The notes beneath the pieces are model-generated. The model had not been told where the DNA came from, did not search any database, and worked only from the letters and a program-made list of their open reading frames with translations. Shown piece after piece: positions 51,267 through 61,192 of a stretch of 64,000 nucleotides of DNA. The position numbers were made by a program, and so were the translations under genes. The stretch lies in NCBI GenBank assembly GCA_903845195.1, contig CAIMWO010000038.1, forward strand, positions 62,001 through 126,000, written 5' to 3'. This DNA is from an uncultured Phycisphaerales bacterium (GTDB taxonomy: Bacteria; Planctomycetota; Phycisphaerae; WQYP01). The stretch's first letter is position 1. Each line of letters starts with the position of its first letter.

Positions 51267-52667
51267 GTGTTGAGCGCAGATTTCTACGGTGAATTTCAAG
51301 GGTGGCTGAAGGAACATGATGGGGAGCAATACGATCTTCACGATCAGCATATCAATGCTTCGTTTGTGAAGATGCTGCGGACCATTGGGTTCAACAAGGG
51401 TTATGTGCGAGGGCAGGGGAGCTACCTGTGGGATGCCCAGGGGAATAAATATCTGGACTTGCTGACGGGGTGGGGCGTGTTCGCATTGGGACGGAACCAC
51501 CCGAAGATCAAGGCGGTGCTGCAGCAGGTGCTGGCGCAGGATATGCCCAACCTTGTGCGGATGGAGTGTTCGATTCTCTCCGGTCTGGTGGCCAAGAAGC
51601 TGACGGATCACACGAGCGAGGGGCTGTCGCGGGTCTTCTTTACGAACTCCGGAACGGAAACCGTGGAAGGGGCATTGAAATTTGCCCGGGCGCATACCAA
51701 GCGGCAGAAGATCGTGTATTGCGATCACGCATTCCATGGGCTGACGCTGGGGTCGTTGGCGGTCAACGGTGCGGATTTCTTCCGCGAGCCGTTCGGCGAA
51801 ATGATGACAGGAACGGTCAAGGTGCCGTTCAACGACCTGGCGGCATTGGAGCAGGCGCTGGCGGGAAAGGATGTTGCAGGGTTCATCGTCGAGCCCCTGC
51901 AGGGAAAATCCTGCGAGCTGGTGGCGGATGGATACCTGGCGGAGGCGCAGCGCCTTTGCCGGAAGTACGGAACGCTGCTGATACTGGATGAAGTGCAATG
52001 CGGGCTGGGGCGTACGGGCAAATGGTTCTGCTTCCAGCATTTTGCGGATGTGGAGCCGGATATCCTGTGCGTGGCCAAGGCGCTTTCAGGCGGGTACGTG
52101 CCGGTGGGCGCGGTGGTCACGCGACCGGCAATCATGCAAAGCGTATTTTCCTCAATGGAAAAGTGCGTGGTGCATTCCAACACGTACGGTCAGAACGACA
52201 TGGCCATGGCGGCGGCCCTAGCCAGCCTGCACGTGATCGAAGATGAAAAACTGGTCGAGAACGCCGCGGCCATGGGCGAATATGTGATGGGGCGGTTGAA
52301 GCCGCTGGTGGGCAAGAATCCGTTTGTTTCTGCAGTGCGCGGCAAAGGGCTGATGTTCGCAATCGACTTCGCACGGCCAGAGAGTTCGTTCAAGCTGAAG
52401 ATGGCATGGGACATGCTGCACAAGATCAACTTCGGCGTCTTCGGGCAGATGATCATTATCCCGTTACTGCAGAAGCATAAGATTCTGACGCAGGTGGCGG
52501 GATACCATACTGAAGTGATCAAATTCCTGCCGCCGATGGTGGTAACGAAAGAGGATCTCGATTGGTTTGTCGACGCGTTGGACTCCGTGCTGGAGGAAAC
52601 GACGCACTTTCCCGGGACGGCCTGGACGACGGTGCTGGGATTGGCCAAGGGGGCAATGCGGGCATAA
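51267..52667 (+). CDS. Class III aminotransferase, HpnO-like
   Basis: 466-residue PLP enzyme of the class III (acetylornithine/GABA) fold. The N-terminal region YLDLLTGWGVFALGRNHPKI is the form found in hopanoid-linked aminotransferases (HpnO), which make aminobacteriohopanetriol. PLP phosphate site NSGTETVEGALKFAR; Asp in ILDEVQCGLGRTG; PLP-Lys in LCVAKALSGGYVPVGA. The GTG start follows CAGG. The gene lies beside squalene-hopene cyclase and an HpnN-like exporter. Function as HpnO is thus likely but not proven. Confidence 0.78.
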   Translation: MLSADFYGEFQGWLKEHDGEQYDLHDQHINASFVKMLRTIGFNKGYVRGQGSYLWDAQGNKYLDLLTGWGVFALGRNHPKIKAVLQQVLAQDMPNLVRMECSILSGLVAKKLTDHTSEGLSRVFFTNSGTETVEGALKFARAHTKRQKIVYCDHAFHGLTLGSLAVNGADFFREPFGEMMTGTVKVPFNDLAALEQALAGKDVAGFIVEPLQGKSCELVADGYLAEAQRLCRKYGTLLILDEVQCGLGRTGKWFCFQHFADVEPDILCVAKALSGGYVPVGAVVTRPAIMQSVFSSMEKCVVHSNTYGQNDMAMAAALASLHVIEDEKLVENAAAMGEYVMGRLKPLVGKNPFVSAVRGKGLMFAIDFARPESSFKLKMAWDMLHKINFGVFGQMIIIPLLQKHKILTQVAGYHTEVIKFLPPMVVTKEDLDWFVDALDSVLEETTHFPGTAWTTVLGLAKGAMRA

Positions 52668-52739
52668 GAATTGTTTGACCGATGCATCGATTCATGGATT
52701 TAATTTGACGGTGAGCGCGACGTCACAGCGGATGGTGCG

Positions 52740-55553
52740 ATGGGATTTGTACAGCGACAGATCATCAAGTTGGTATTGCGGGTGGTTTCGTATCCGCGTG
52801 TGACGCTGCTGATCTGCGGGGTATTGTTGGTGGCGGCGGTGGGGATGGCGTTGACGAGCCTGTCGTTGTCGACTGACCATGACGCATTGATGACGCCCAA
52901 GCTGAAATTTTTCAAAGATTACCTATCGTTCACGCACAAGTTTCCGGAGAACGAGTGTTTCCTGGTGGTCATCGAGCCGCTGGATCAGCAGCGCCCGCCG
53001 AAAGCGGCGCGGTGGATTGCGCTGGCCGAGGATCTGTCTGCGCGGTTGCGGGGGCTCAAGGAGAGCGTGCGGCGGGTGGATGCGCGGGTGCCGCTGGACA
53101 AGCTGGGGGATCAGGGACTTTTGTTTGCGGACTGGAAGGAAGTGCGGGAAGAGTTGGCGGAGATCAAGCGGATGGAGCCGCTGCTGAAGATCGTGGGTGA
53201 GAAGCCTGGGTTTGACGCGCTGGTCCTGGGAACGAATATGACGCAGCGGCTTGTGGGAGCGCTGGCGCAAGGCAAGCCGGAAGAGTCGAGGGAATTTGTA
53301 ACGCTGATCGCGACGAGCTTGAATGCGGCGTTGCAGAAGCCGCCGGAGGAATGGAAGCACGGGAAGGAGATTCCGGATCTGACGGCGATGGATCCGAAGG
53401 CGGCAATGGATCCGACGCGCAGCGGATACTACGTCATCCCGGACGAAAAGGACCACACCAAGCGGTTGATGCTGATCAACGTGTACGACCAACGGAACAT
53501 GACGAAATTGTCGGAGGTCACCAAGCCGCTGGATGAGATGCGCGCGGTATGCACGGATGTGGCGAAGAGGTATCCGGACTTTCACGTGGTGGTAAGCGGC
53601 AGGCCGGCACTGGAAGCCGACGAAATGAAGTCTTCCGACCACGACACGAAAATTGCGGAAATCATGGGGCTGACGCTCGTTTTCCTGATGCTGTTTATTT
53701 TCCTGCGGTCGCTGTGGATGGTGGTGGCGGCCGAGATGTGTTTGGGAGTCGGGATCGGATGGACGTTTGGGTGGGCGACGCTGTCGGTGGGGCGATTGAA
53801 CCTGCTGTCGCTGGTGTTTGTCATCGCGCTGATCGGCATTGGGATGGATTATTTGATCCAGATTTTGACGCGCTACCGGTATGAGAAGAAGCGTTACACG
53901 CGGCCCCAGGCGATCTGGGCACGGGTTTTCCGGTTTGTGAGTCCGCCGATCTCGACGGCCTGTGCAGGGGCGGCGGGTGCCTTCTTTGTGTCTACCTTGA
54001 CGGATTTTCAAGGTGCAGCGGAGCTGGGAATCATTGCCGGCGGCGGATTGCTGCTGGTGCTGACGACAGGCTACACGGTACTACCGGCCTTACTGACGTG
54101 GTTTCCGCCAAACGTGGGGAAGGTGGAGGAGGAGGATCGATACACGTTCAAAGATCCTCCGCCGCGGGCGGGGGGGTGGCGGCTCATCGTGCCGGCGATA
54201 TGGATTCTGGTTGCAGCGGGGGGATTGTATCTTGCCTTGCCGCCGGAGTTTGATCCCAATTTGATCAAGCTGCAGGCAGAGGGATTGGAGTCCGTGCAGA
54301 CGGTGCATCGATTGCCGACGTGGTCGGCGGTGTTGCTGATGGATGATCTGGCGAAGCTGCGGAAGGTACGCGACCTGGTGTTGGCGAAACGGCCGAGAGA
54401 ACTCGGGCCGACTACCATTGTGCGTACGGACAGTCTGCTGGATGCCATAGATAAGCAGGCATGGCTGGCGCAGAACAATGGGGAGTTATCGAAACTGCAG
54501 TGGCACGAGCCCGGTGGCGTGAGCGCGGATGATCTGGCAAGAATCATGCATGCGCTGCAGTCGGTGGTGGAGAAATGGCGTGGAAAGGGTATCGATGGTG
54601 AAGGCGGGTTGGAATCGCAAGTGAAGGCAATAGTCCCCGTGCTTGGAAACAAACTGCTGGAGGCTCGATCGTGCCAGCGTGTGCAAGCCTGGCAAAAGGC
54701 GTTCTTGGGCGAGCTGCGCGCCAACGTGGCGCAGTTCTGTCCCGGGCCGCTGGATGTTCAGCGATTGCCGCCGGAACTTCGGGATCACTATGTGAGCTAC
54801 GCATCGGACCTTGGTGGGGCGATCGCAAATGGGCCGGTGACGAAGAACCAGGCGGTGGGGCAAGGGACTTATGCGCTGCACATCTATCCCGCACAGGATT
54901 TGTGGAAGGCGCGGGAACTGGACAAGTTTGTGGCGGAATTGCGGGAGCGTGTGCCACCCGATGTGATGCTGACGGGCTTGGCGCCGCAGCTACAGGGCTC
55001 GACACTGGCAATTCACAAAGCGTTCATGCAGTCGACGATGTATGCGCTGATCCTGATTTTCATCCTGGTATGGCTGGATCTGCGGAAGCTATCGCAAACC
55101 TTGCTGGCAGTATCGGTGCTGGCGCTGGGATTGCCGATGCTGCTGCTGTTCATGTGGGCGTGGCGCGCCACCGGAGCGGCGTTGAACAGGGACTTGTTCG
55201 GAATTGTGGGGTCGTGGAATTTTGCGAACTTCTTTGCCCTGCCGATCCTGATCGGCGCCGGTCACGAATATGGCGTGTTCATGATCCATCGGTACCGGGA
55301 AGTGCTGCACGACCCGCGGCGGGTGTGGCGGGCATGGGATGTATCGGATCGGGCGCTCCTGCTCTGTGCGATCGTGACGACGTGCAGCTTCGGATTTCTG
55401 ATGATTGCGGATCACCGGGGATTGCGTTCGCTGGGGTGGGTGATGGCGTCGGGATCGACCTGCATCTACCTGGCGACCTTGCTGGTGCTGCGGCCGATTT
55501 TGCAGTGGCGACTCCGCGTGAAGGGGGTCTATAGTGACAAGGGGAAGGGGTGA
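52740..55553 (+). CDS. hpnN: MMPL/RND-superfamily exporter, HpnN-like
   Basis: 937-residue inner-membrane transporter with two repeats, each a large periplasmic loop plus six helices. The first helix is VTLLICGVLLVAAVGMAL. Conserved membrane elements: FVIALIGIGMDYLIQILTRY with GxGxDY, and FALPILIGAGHEYGVFMIHR in the second half. The layout and length match the hopanoid exporters HpnN (hopanoids to the outer membrane). The related MMPL family is the main alternative. Neighbour genes support the hopanoid role. The gap from the aminotransferase gene is 72 bases. Confidence 0.82.
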   Translation: MGFVQRQIIKLVLRVVSYPRVTLLICGVLLVAAVGMALTSLSLSTDHDALMTPKLKFFKDYLSFTHKFPENECFLVVIEPLDQQRPPKAARWIALAEDLSARLRGLKESVRRVDARVPLDKLGDQGLLFADWKEVREELAEIKRMEPLLKIVGEKPGFDALVLGTNMTQRLVGALAQGKPEESREFVTLIATSLNAALQKPPEEWKHGKEIPDLTAMDPKAAMDPTRSGYYVIPDEKDHTKRLMLINVYDQRNMTKLSEVTKPLDEMRAVCTDVAKRYPDFHVVVSGRPALEADEMKSSDHDTKIAEIMGLTLVFLMLFIFLRSLWMVVAAEMCLGVGIGWTFGWATLSVGRLNLLSLVFVIALIGIGMDYLIQILTRYRYEKKRYTRPQAIWARVFRFVSPPISTACAGAAGAFFVSTLTDFQGAAELGIIAGGGLLLVLTTGYTVLPALLTWFPPNVGKVEEEDRYTFKDPPPRAGGWRLIVPAIWILVAAGGLYLALPPEFDPNLIKLQAEGLESVQTVHRLPTWSAVLLMDDLAKLRKVRDLVLAKRPRELGPTTIVRTDSLLDAIDKQAWLAQNNGELSKLQWHEPGGVSADDLARIMHALQSVVEKWRGKGIDGEGGLESQVKAIVPVLGNKLLEARSCQRVQAWQKAFLGELRANVAQFCPGPLDVQRLPPELRDHYVSYASDLGGAIANGPVTKNQAVGQGTYALHIYPAQDLWKARELDKFVAELRERVPPDVMLTGLAPQLQGSTLAIHKAFMQSTMYALILIFILVWLDLRKLSQTLLAVSVLALGLPMLLLFMWAWRATGAALNRDLFGIVGSWNFANFFALPILIGAGHEYGVFMIHRYREVLHDPRRVWRAWDVSDRALLLCAIVTTCSFGFLMIADHRGLRSLGWVMASGSTCIYLATLLVLRPILQWRLRVKGVYSDKGKG

Positions 55554-55633
55554 CAGGATGACCCGGTGAAATGCTGCGAGCGCTTCGCCGTTTCAGCCCT
55601 ACACTTTGTCACATAACGGCTGGGGTGTAGTTA

Positions 55634-57046
55634 ATGCAAGACGGGCGATACTTTTATCTGGTGGGGAAACCGGCGTCATCAGAACTGAAGGCGGGGGTGC
55701 GGAATCCGTTCAATGGGGAGATGGTGGCGGAGGTCTGCCAGGCGAACGCGGAGCAGGTGGAACGGGCGATTGCCGGGATGGTCGAGGCCTATGCGGAGTT
55801 GCGCCGATGGCCGAGCTGGCGGCGGACGAAGGCCTGCGAGCATGTGCACCGGCGGCTGATCGAGCGAGCGAAAGAGTTTGCACGAACGATCGCGCTTGAG
55901 GCGGGCAAGCCGATCAAGACAGCGCGGGGAGAAGTCGCTCGAGCGATCACAACCTTCAAATTGGCGGCGGAAGAGGCGACGCGAATTGTGGGGGAGCAAC
56001 TGCCAGTCGATATTGATGAACGCGGGACAGGCTATCACGCTGTGGTGGAAAGGGTCCCGATCGGACCGGCGAGCTTTTTTACACCGTATAATTTTCCGTT
56101 GAATCTGGTGGCGCACAAGGTGGGTCCGGCGATGGCGTGCGGGTGTCCGTTCATCGTGAAGCCGTCGGAGCGGACGCCGCTGACGGCGCTACTGTTGGGG
56201 GAGCTGCTGGCCGAGACGGAGTTTCCGGCGGGGAGTTGGTCGGTGCTGCCGTGCGATCGCCAGACATCGCGGCCATTGGTGACGGATGAGCGTATCAAGG
56301 TATTCAGTTTCACCGGATCGCCGGAGGTGGGGTGGAAGCTCAAGGCGGCCGCCGGGAAGAAAGCGATCGTGCTGGAACTGGGGAACAATTCGGCGGTGAT
56401 TGTGGAGGGGGACGCGAATGTGGCGGAAGCGGTGAAACGAATTGTGCCGGCGGCGTTTGGGTATGCGGGACAGAGTTGCATCAGCGTACAGCGCATTTAC
56501 CTCCACGCATCGATCGCGACGGAAGCGACGCGGCAGTTGGTCGAGGCTACGCAGAAACTGAAGGTGGGCGATCCGCTGGATGAAGCGACGGATGTTGGGC
56601 CGATGATCGACGAGGCCGCGGCAGCCCGGCTGGAATCATGGATTGCCGAGAGCGGCGGGGAAGTGCTTTACGGTGGGTCGCGGAAGGGAACGATGTTTGA
56701 ACCGACGCTGGTGCGGGGCGTTCAGGCGGGATCAAAACTGGGATGTGAAGAGGCGTTCGGTCCGGTGGCGATCCTGGAAACTTATTCGGATTTTGACGAC
56801 GTGCTGCGACAGGTGAATGCGACGCGATACGGGCTGCAAGCTGGGATCTTCACGCGGAACCTGTTCAAGGTGCGGCAGGCGTTCGAGACGCTGGATGTGG
56901 GCGGACTAGTGGTGAACGATGTGCCGACGACGCGGATTGATAATATGCCGTACGGGGGAGTGAAGGATTCCGGCATCGGGCGCGAGGGGGTGCGGTATGC
57001 GATGGAGCACTTTCTGGAACGTAAGGTGATGCTGACGCGATTCTGA
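55634..57046 (+). CDS. NAD(P)-dependent aldehyde dehydrogenase
   Basis: 470-residue ALDH-superfamily enzyme that oxidises an aldehyde to an acid. Catalytic Glu248 (VLELGNNSAVI) and Cys282 (YAGQSCISVQRI) are 34 residues apart, as usual. The substrate-binding FTPYNFPLNLVAHKVGPA and the coenzyme loop SFTGSPEVGWKLK are intact. The C-terminal PYGGVKDSGIGREG is typical. The subfamily cannot be fixed. It lies in the same direction after the HpnN-like gene and may act on a hopanoid or fatty aldehyde; inference only. Confidence 0.92.
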   Translation: MQDGRYFYLVGKPASSELKAGVRNPFNGEMVAEVCQANAEQVERAIAGMVEAYAELRRWPSWRRTKACEHVHRRLIERAKEFARTIALEAGKPIKTARGEVARAITTFKLAAEEATRIVGEQLPVDIDERGTGYHAVVERVPIGPASFFTPYNFPLNLVAHKVGPAMACGCPFIVKPSERTPLTALLLGELLAETEFPAGSWSVLPCDRQTSRPLVTDERIKVFSFTGSPEVGWKLKAAAGKKAIVLELGNNSAVIVEGDANVAEAVKRIVPAAFGYAGQSCISVQRIYLHASIATEATRQLVEATQKLKVGDPLDEATDVGPMIDEAAAARLESWIAESGGEVLYGGSRKGTMFEPTLVRGVQAGSKLGCEEAFGPVAILETYSDFDDVLRQVNATRYGLQAGIFTRNLFKVRQAFETLDVGGLVVNDVPTTRIDNMPYGGVKDSGIGREGVRYAMEHFLERKVMLTRF

Positions 57047-57111
57047 TTTCGCGGTTAATCTACACCTGCGATGGTGGATATCGTGGCGCGTATGAGAGGC
57101 AAGGTTCGCGA

Positions 57112-57867
57112 ATGATACGATTTGCTAAGTTTCGCCAGGAGTTGTTTGGGCCGGTGCCGGGCCAGGAGATCTATCACAAGCCGGGCAAAGGCAAGGGGTG
57201 GCCGGAGGAATGTCCGCCGATCCGGGCGGCCAATGCGTTTGGGTTCGATATGCTGGCGAATTTCGATTTGGACTTCCGCTATGTGGGTGACACGTGGGTG
57301 GTGAAACATCCGCTGGTGATCGAGAGCGATTTTGTCTGGGCGCCGGACCCGCGGAGCGGCGGCTTGCCTCTGACGCAGGAATATGCGTGGTTCTGGCAGA
57401 AGGGGCAGACGCTGCCGCACGTCATCACAGACAACGTGTACGAGGTGATCCGGCACCAGGTGAAGGTGAGCACGTTTTTGTACCTGGAAAGCGACAAAGA
57501 TGAGATGCTGCTGGTGACGGAGGTGCCGAACCAGCGGCGAAAGTTCCGGGCGATGAGCGCACTGATTGAGACGGACTGGTACCCGGCGAGTTATCCATGG
57601 CATTGCGTGCTGGAGCTGGATCCAGCGGCCAAGCGGATCGTGATCGAGCGGGGCGAACCGCTCTGCCGGGTGATCCCGGTAAAACGCAGCGAATATGCGG
57701 CCAAGCCGATGACGCCGCGGCAGTTCAATGCGTTTTTCGAACGCGGTCAGAAGTGGCTGCAGATGCACGGGCGCCCCCATGCCGAGGGCGAAGGCGAAGG
57801 AACGCTGGACATCACGCGGACCTATTCGCGGCAACAGAAGAAGAGCGGGTTTGACGTAAAGGAATGA
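57112..57867 (+). CDS. DUF6065-like protein
   Basis: 251 residues, no signal peptide or helix. The pattern NAFGFDMLANFDLDFRY, then TGFVWAP-like region (ESDFVWAPDPRSGG), and DWYPASYPWHCVLELDP resembles DUF6065 family proteins of unknown function. The C-terminal RTYSRQQKKSGFDVKE is charged. ATG 57112 lies 65 bases after the aldehyde dehydrogenase gene. No catalytic residues are known for the family. Confidence 0.6.
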   Translation: MIRFAKFRQELFGPVPGQEIYHKPGKGKGWPEECPPIRAANAFGFDMLANFDLDFRYVGDTWVVKHPLVIESDFVWAPDPRSGGLPLTQEYAWFWQKGQTLPHVITDNVYEVIRHQVKVSTFLYLESDKDEMLLVTEVPNQRRKFRAMSALIETDWYPASYPWHCVLELDPAAKRIVIERGEPLCRVIPVKRSEYAAKPMTPRQFNAFFERGQKWLQMHGRPHAEGEGEGTLDITRTYSRQQKKSGFDVKE

Positions 57868-57887
57868 CAACTCGACGTAAGCGGCGA

Positions 57888-58397
57888 TCAGGCGGTGGTT
57901 AATGGGGGCTGGGCGTTGGCTTCCTTGAGCAGGCGAAAGGCTTCTTCGAGGGCCTGCGGAATGATCCGTACGTTCCCGATGATGGACATGAAATTAATGT
58001 CGCCATTCCACCGGGGCACGATGTGGGCGTGAATGTGGCCGGGGACGCCGGCGCCGGAGCATTTGCCGATGTTGACGCCAAGGTTGAAGCCCTGCGGGTT
58101 CATGGCGCGGGTGAGGAGCTTCTGGCCGAGGACGAGTTGTTCCATGATGTCTGTCCGTTCTTCGGAGGTGCATTCCTCCAGTGTGGCGACGTGGCGGTAG
58201 GGGGCGACGAGCAAGTGGCCGTTGACGTAGGGGAATTTGTTCAGCAGCAGGACGGAATGGGCCGTGCGAGCCAGGACATAGTGGGCATCATCTTTTTCCG
58301 GGGCTTTGGCCAGGGCGCAGAGGAAGCATTCCTTAGGGCCGTCGGCGACGGCCTTGATGTAATCGAGCCGCCAAGGGGCGTAGAGGGTCTGGTTCAT
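57888..58397 (-). CDS. HIT-family nucleotide-binding protein
   Basis: 169-residue histidine-triad protein, a nucleotide hydrolase or transferase (Ap4A/AMP-type). The motif GHIHAHIVPRW holds the triad (H-x-H-x-H). An N-terminal zinc-type CFLCAL pair and the RTAHSVLLLNKFPYVNGHLL block are typical of the GalT/FHIT-like branch. The start ATG 58397 follows GGAGG by seven bases; the frame extends 12 codons upstream without such a site. Convergent with the DUF6065-like gene. Confidence 0.92.
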   Translation of the reverse strand: MNQTLYAPWRLDYIKAVADGPKECFLCALAKAPEKDDAHYVLARTAHSVLLLNKFPYVNGHLLVAPYRHVATLEECTSEERTDIMEQLVLGQKLLTRAMNPQGFNLGVNIGKCSGAGVPGHIHAHIVPRWNGDINFMSIIGNVRIIPQALEEAFRLLKEANAQPPLTTA

Positions 58398-58713
58398 GTG
58401 AGCCTCCGATGCGCGGGCGAACTGCCCACACAATGCCTAAGATTAACGCATGGGTGACCGCCTGCAAGCTTTTCGTCCGGCAATCGGATGGCGAACCGCC
58501 CATGCATAGATTTACCGAGAGTCTCTTGCGTGACAGACGAGAGTTTCGCTTGTATCGTCAATACTCTCTTCGCGTTCTTCATTGCCAAACGGATAACGCG
58601 ACGGGAGGCGGTTTCGTAACTCCAAAAATCGCTGGGAACAACTTGTTTTCAATGCGAAACCCGGGTTATGAAACAGCTTGTAGTGGGATCAGAAACGCCA
58701 AACGGAGCCAAAC
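58398..58713. other. 316-base divergent intergenic region
   Basis: Space between the HIT gene and zwf. A plus-strand frame runs through it but lacks any protein-like character. Promoters for both genes should be here; I see no convincing -35/-10 pair. The block TCTCTTGCGTGACAGACGAG contains a short inverted repeat (CTCTTG.../...CGAGAG, imperfect). Confidence 0.4.
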
Positions 58714-60291
58714 ATGCCACTCGATTCATTTGCGGCCACGCGCACCAATGAACTCGCCAGCGCAGAGCCCTGCGCCATCGTCATCTTCGGAGCGACTGGA
58801 GATCTAACGCAACGGAAGCTGCTGCCGGCGATCTATAATCTAAAGCGGGAGGGACTGCTGCACGAAAACACGGTGGTGATCGGATTTGCCCGCCGCCCCA
58901 AGACTGACGAACAGTTCCGCGCCGAGATGCTGGACGGCGTGTCGAGGTTTTCACGCAGCAAGCCCGTGGATGCGACGGTATGGGAGAAGGTGGCTGCTAA
59001 ACTGTTTTATCATCAATCGACATTCGAGGATCCGGCCGGTTTTGAAAGCGTGGCGAAACGGTTGGCCGAGTTCGACCAGAAATTTCAGACCGAAGGCCGG
59101 CGGATGTATTACCTGTCGACCAGTCCGTCCGAGTTTTCGCCGATCATCAAGAATTTGGGCGATGCGGGATTGGGAAACATTGACCCCTTCAATGCAAAGG
59201 CCTGGCGCCGGGTGATCGTAGAGAAGCCGTTCGGCCGCGACCGCAAGACCGCGTGCGACCTGAACCAGGAAATCAGCCGCGTCTTTGATGAGTCGCAGGT
59301 CTACCGCATCGATCATTACCTGGGCAAGCAGACGGTGCAGAACATGCTGGTATTCCGTTTCGCCAACGGAATCTTCGAGCCGATCTGGAATCGCAACCAT
59401 GTCGACCACGTGCAGATCACCGTGGGCGAGACGCTCGGCGTCGAAGCCCGCGGCGGGTACTACGATACGGCCGGGGCGCTGCGCGACATGATTCAGAATC
59501 ACCTGATGCAGCTTCTGGCGCTGACGGCGATGGAACCTCCGGTGGGTCTGGATGCCACATCGATCCGCGACGAGAAAGTGAAAGTGTTGCGCTGCATTCA
59601 GGCGTTGACGCCGGCCGAAGTGGGCCAGCGCACGATTCGCGGGCAGTACCTCGCGGGGAAGTTCGGAGGGAAGGACGTCAAAGGATATCGGCAGGAAGAG
59701 AAGGTTGCGCCGGACAGCCAGACGGAGACATTTGCGGCAGTGAAGCTTTTCATCCACAACTGGCGATGGAACGGCGTGCCGTTCTATTTGCGAAGCGGCA
59801 AGCGGATGCCCAAGCAAGGCTCGGAGATCTGCATTCATTTTAAGCCGGCTCCGGGGGTATTGTTCAATTCGAGCGGACGCGAAGTGGTGAACAATGTGCT
59901 GGTACTGCGGGTGCAGCCGCACGAAGGCATTTCGCTGCTCATCAATGCCAAGACGCCGGGGAACGTGACGCGGATTGCCCCGGCGCACATGGATTTCGAT
60001 TACGACCTGGCATTCGGATCCTATTCACCGGAGGCCTACGAGCGGCTGCTGCTGGATGCGATTCTTGGCGATTCAACCCTGTTCATCCGCAACGATGAAG
60101 TGGAAACGGCATGGCGCATTATCGATTCGATCGAAACGGCGTGGACCAAGGGTACGCCTCCACTGGCGTTCTACGCACCGGGCACTTGGGGGCCGACGGA
60201 AGGCGGCACGTTAATGGAGCGGGAAAACCGCCATTGGGACGCCCTGATCGACACTTCGGCCCGGGAACTTGCAATCGACGCGGATTACTGA
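58714..60291 (+). CDS. zwf: Glucose-6-phosphate 1-dehydrogenase
   Basis: First enzyme of the oxidative pentose phosphate pathway, using NADP. The NADP loop is IVIFGATGDLTQRKLLPAIY. The active-site motif is YRIDHYLGKQTVQNM (R198 onward), and EKPFGRD (the EKPxG motif) binds substrate. At 525 residues it has a normal length, with a slightly long C-terminal end. The ATG follows CGGAGCC. The following isomerase/epimerase gene starts 43 bases later, so they are probably co-transcribed. Confidence 0.97.
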   Translation: MPLDSFAATRTNELASAEPCAIVIFGATGDLTQRKLLPAIYNLKREGLLHENTVVIGFARRPKTDEQFRAEMLDGVSRFSRSKPVDATVWEKVAAKLFYHQSTFEDPAGFESVAKRLAEFDQKFQTEGRRMYYLSTSPSEFSPIIKNLGDAGLGNIDPFNAKAWRRVIVEKPFGRDRKTACDLNQEISRVFDESQVYRIDHYLGKQTVQNMLVFRFANGIFEPIWNRNHVDHVQITVGETLGVEARGGYYDTAGALRDMIQNHLMQLLALTAMEPPVGLDATSIRDEKVKVLRCIQALTPAEVGQRTIRGQYLAGKFGGKDVKGYRQEEKVAPDSQTETFAAVKLFIHNWRWNGVPFYLRSGKRMPKQGSEICIHFKPAPGVLFNSSGREVVNNVLVLRVQPHEGISLLINAKTPGNVTRIAPAHMDFDYDLAFGSYSPEAYERLLLDAILGDSTLFIRNDEVETAWRIIDSIETAWTKGTPPLAFYAPGTWGPTEGGTLMERENRHWDALIDTSARELAIDADY

Positions 60292-60334
60292 GAAAACATG
60301 CGACCGTAATGTCTTTTTTTCTGGAGAGGAAACC

Positions 60335-61096
60335 ATGGCGAATATTCCGGTCGGGGTTCAGTTGTACACCTTGCGCGATCTGACGGCGAAGGATTTTTCG
60401 GGAACGCTGGAGAAGGTCGCGGCGATCGGCTACGCAGGCGTCGAACTGGCCGGTACGGGTGGGCTTTCGGCAGCGGACCTCAAGAAGCTTCTCGAACGCC
60501 TGAAACTGCGTGCCTGCGGAGCGCATGTCGGCCTTGGAGAGTTGGAAGGAAGTTTCGACAAGACTGCGGATTACTACTCTGAGGCGGGCGTCAAGACGAT
60601 CATCATGCCGTGGCTTCCGGCGGATCAACGGACCGGCACGGATTTCTGGAAAACACTCGGCAAGAAGCTCAATGACATCGGCGCCAAGCTTCGCGCCCGC
60701 GGGATCACACTGGCCTATCACAATCATGACTTCGAGTTCGCCAAGACTGACGGCCAGTACGGACTAGACATACTGTTTGCGAGTGCAGAGCCGCAGAATC
60801 TGAAAATGGAACTGGATGTCTTCTGGGCCCAATATGCAGGCGAAAATCCGGCGACCTACGCAGCGAAGTACAAGGGACGGCTGCCGTTGCTGCACATGAA
60901 GGATATGACTTCCGATGGCCAGAAACACTTTGCGCCGGTCGGAACTGGCTTGGTGAATATTGCAGAGATCGTGAAGATCGCGCCGTCGCTGGACGTGCAA
61001 TGGTTCGTGGTTGAGCAGGACGATTGCTACGGAGCTTCGCCATTGGATGCGATTCGCACAAGCCTGGAGAACCTGCGGAAGCTGGGCGTCGTATGA
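60335..61096 (+). CDS. Sugar phosphate isomerase/epimerase (TIM-barrel, IolE-like)
   Basis: 253-residue AP-endonuclease-2-fold sugar isomerase/epimerase. The N-terminal VGVQLYTLRDL and GYAGVELAG lead strands 1 and 2. The metal ligands fit AYHNHDFEF (His), MELDVFWAQYAG (Asp) and LLHMKDM (His and Asp), with a late Glu in WFVVEQDDC. ATG 60335 follows GGAGAGG. This family acts on many sugars; substrate unknown. No neighbours of an inositol pathway are seen. Confidence 0.88.
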   Translation: MANIPVGVQLYTLRDLTAKDFSGTLEKVAAIGYAGVELAGTGGLSAADLKKLLERLKLRACGAHVGLGELEGSFDKTADYYSEAGVKTIIMPWLPADQRTGTDFWKTLGKKLNDIGAKLRARGITLAYHNHDFEFAKTDGQYGLDILFASAEPQNLKMELDVFWAQYAGENPATYAAKYKGRLPLLHMKDMTSDGQKHFAPVGTGLVNIAEIVKIAPSLDVQWFVVEQDDCYGASPLDAIRTSLENLRKLGVV

Positions 61097-61192
61097 TGAA
61101 AGGCGGCCGCGCGGCGGTCGCCATGGAGAGCCGCGGCGGAGTCAGTGGTCCGTCGCGGCGGATCAGGTCACGATTAGCACAAGGAACGCAAC

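Noticed and set aside
52923-54011. 362-codon minus-strand frame opposite the HpnN-like gene
   Set aside because: Arg/His/Gln-rich composition, no motif, opposite a good transporter sequence.
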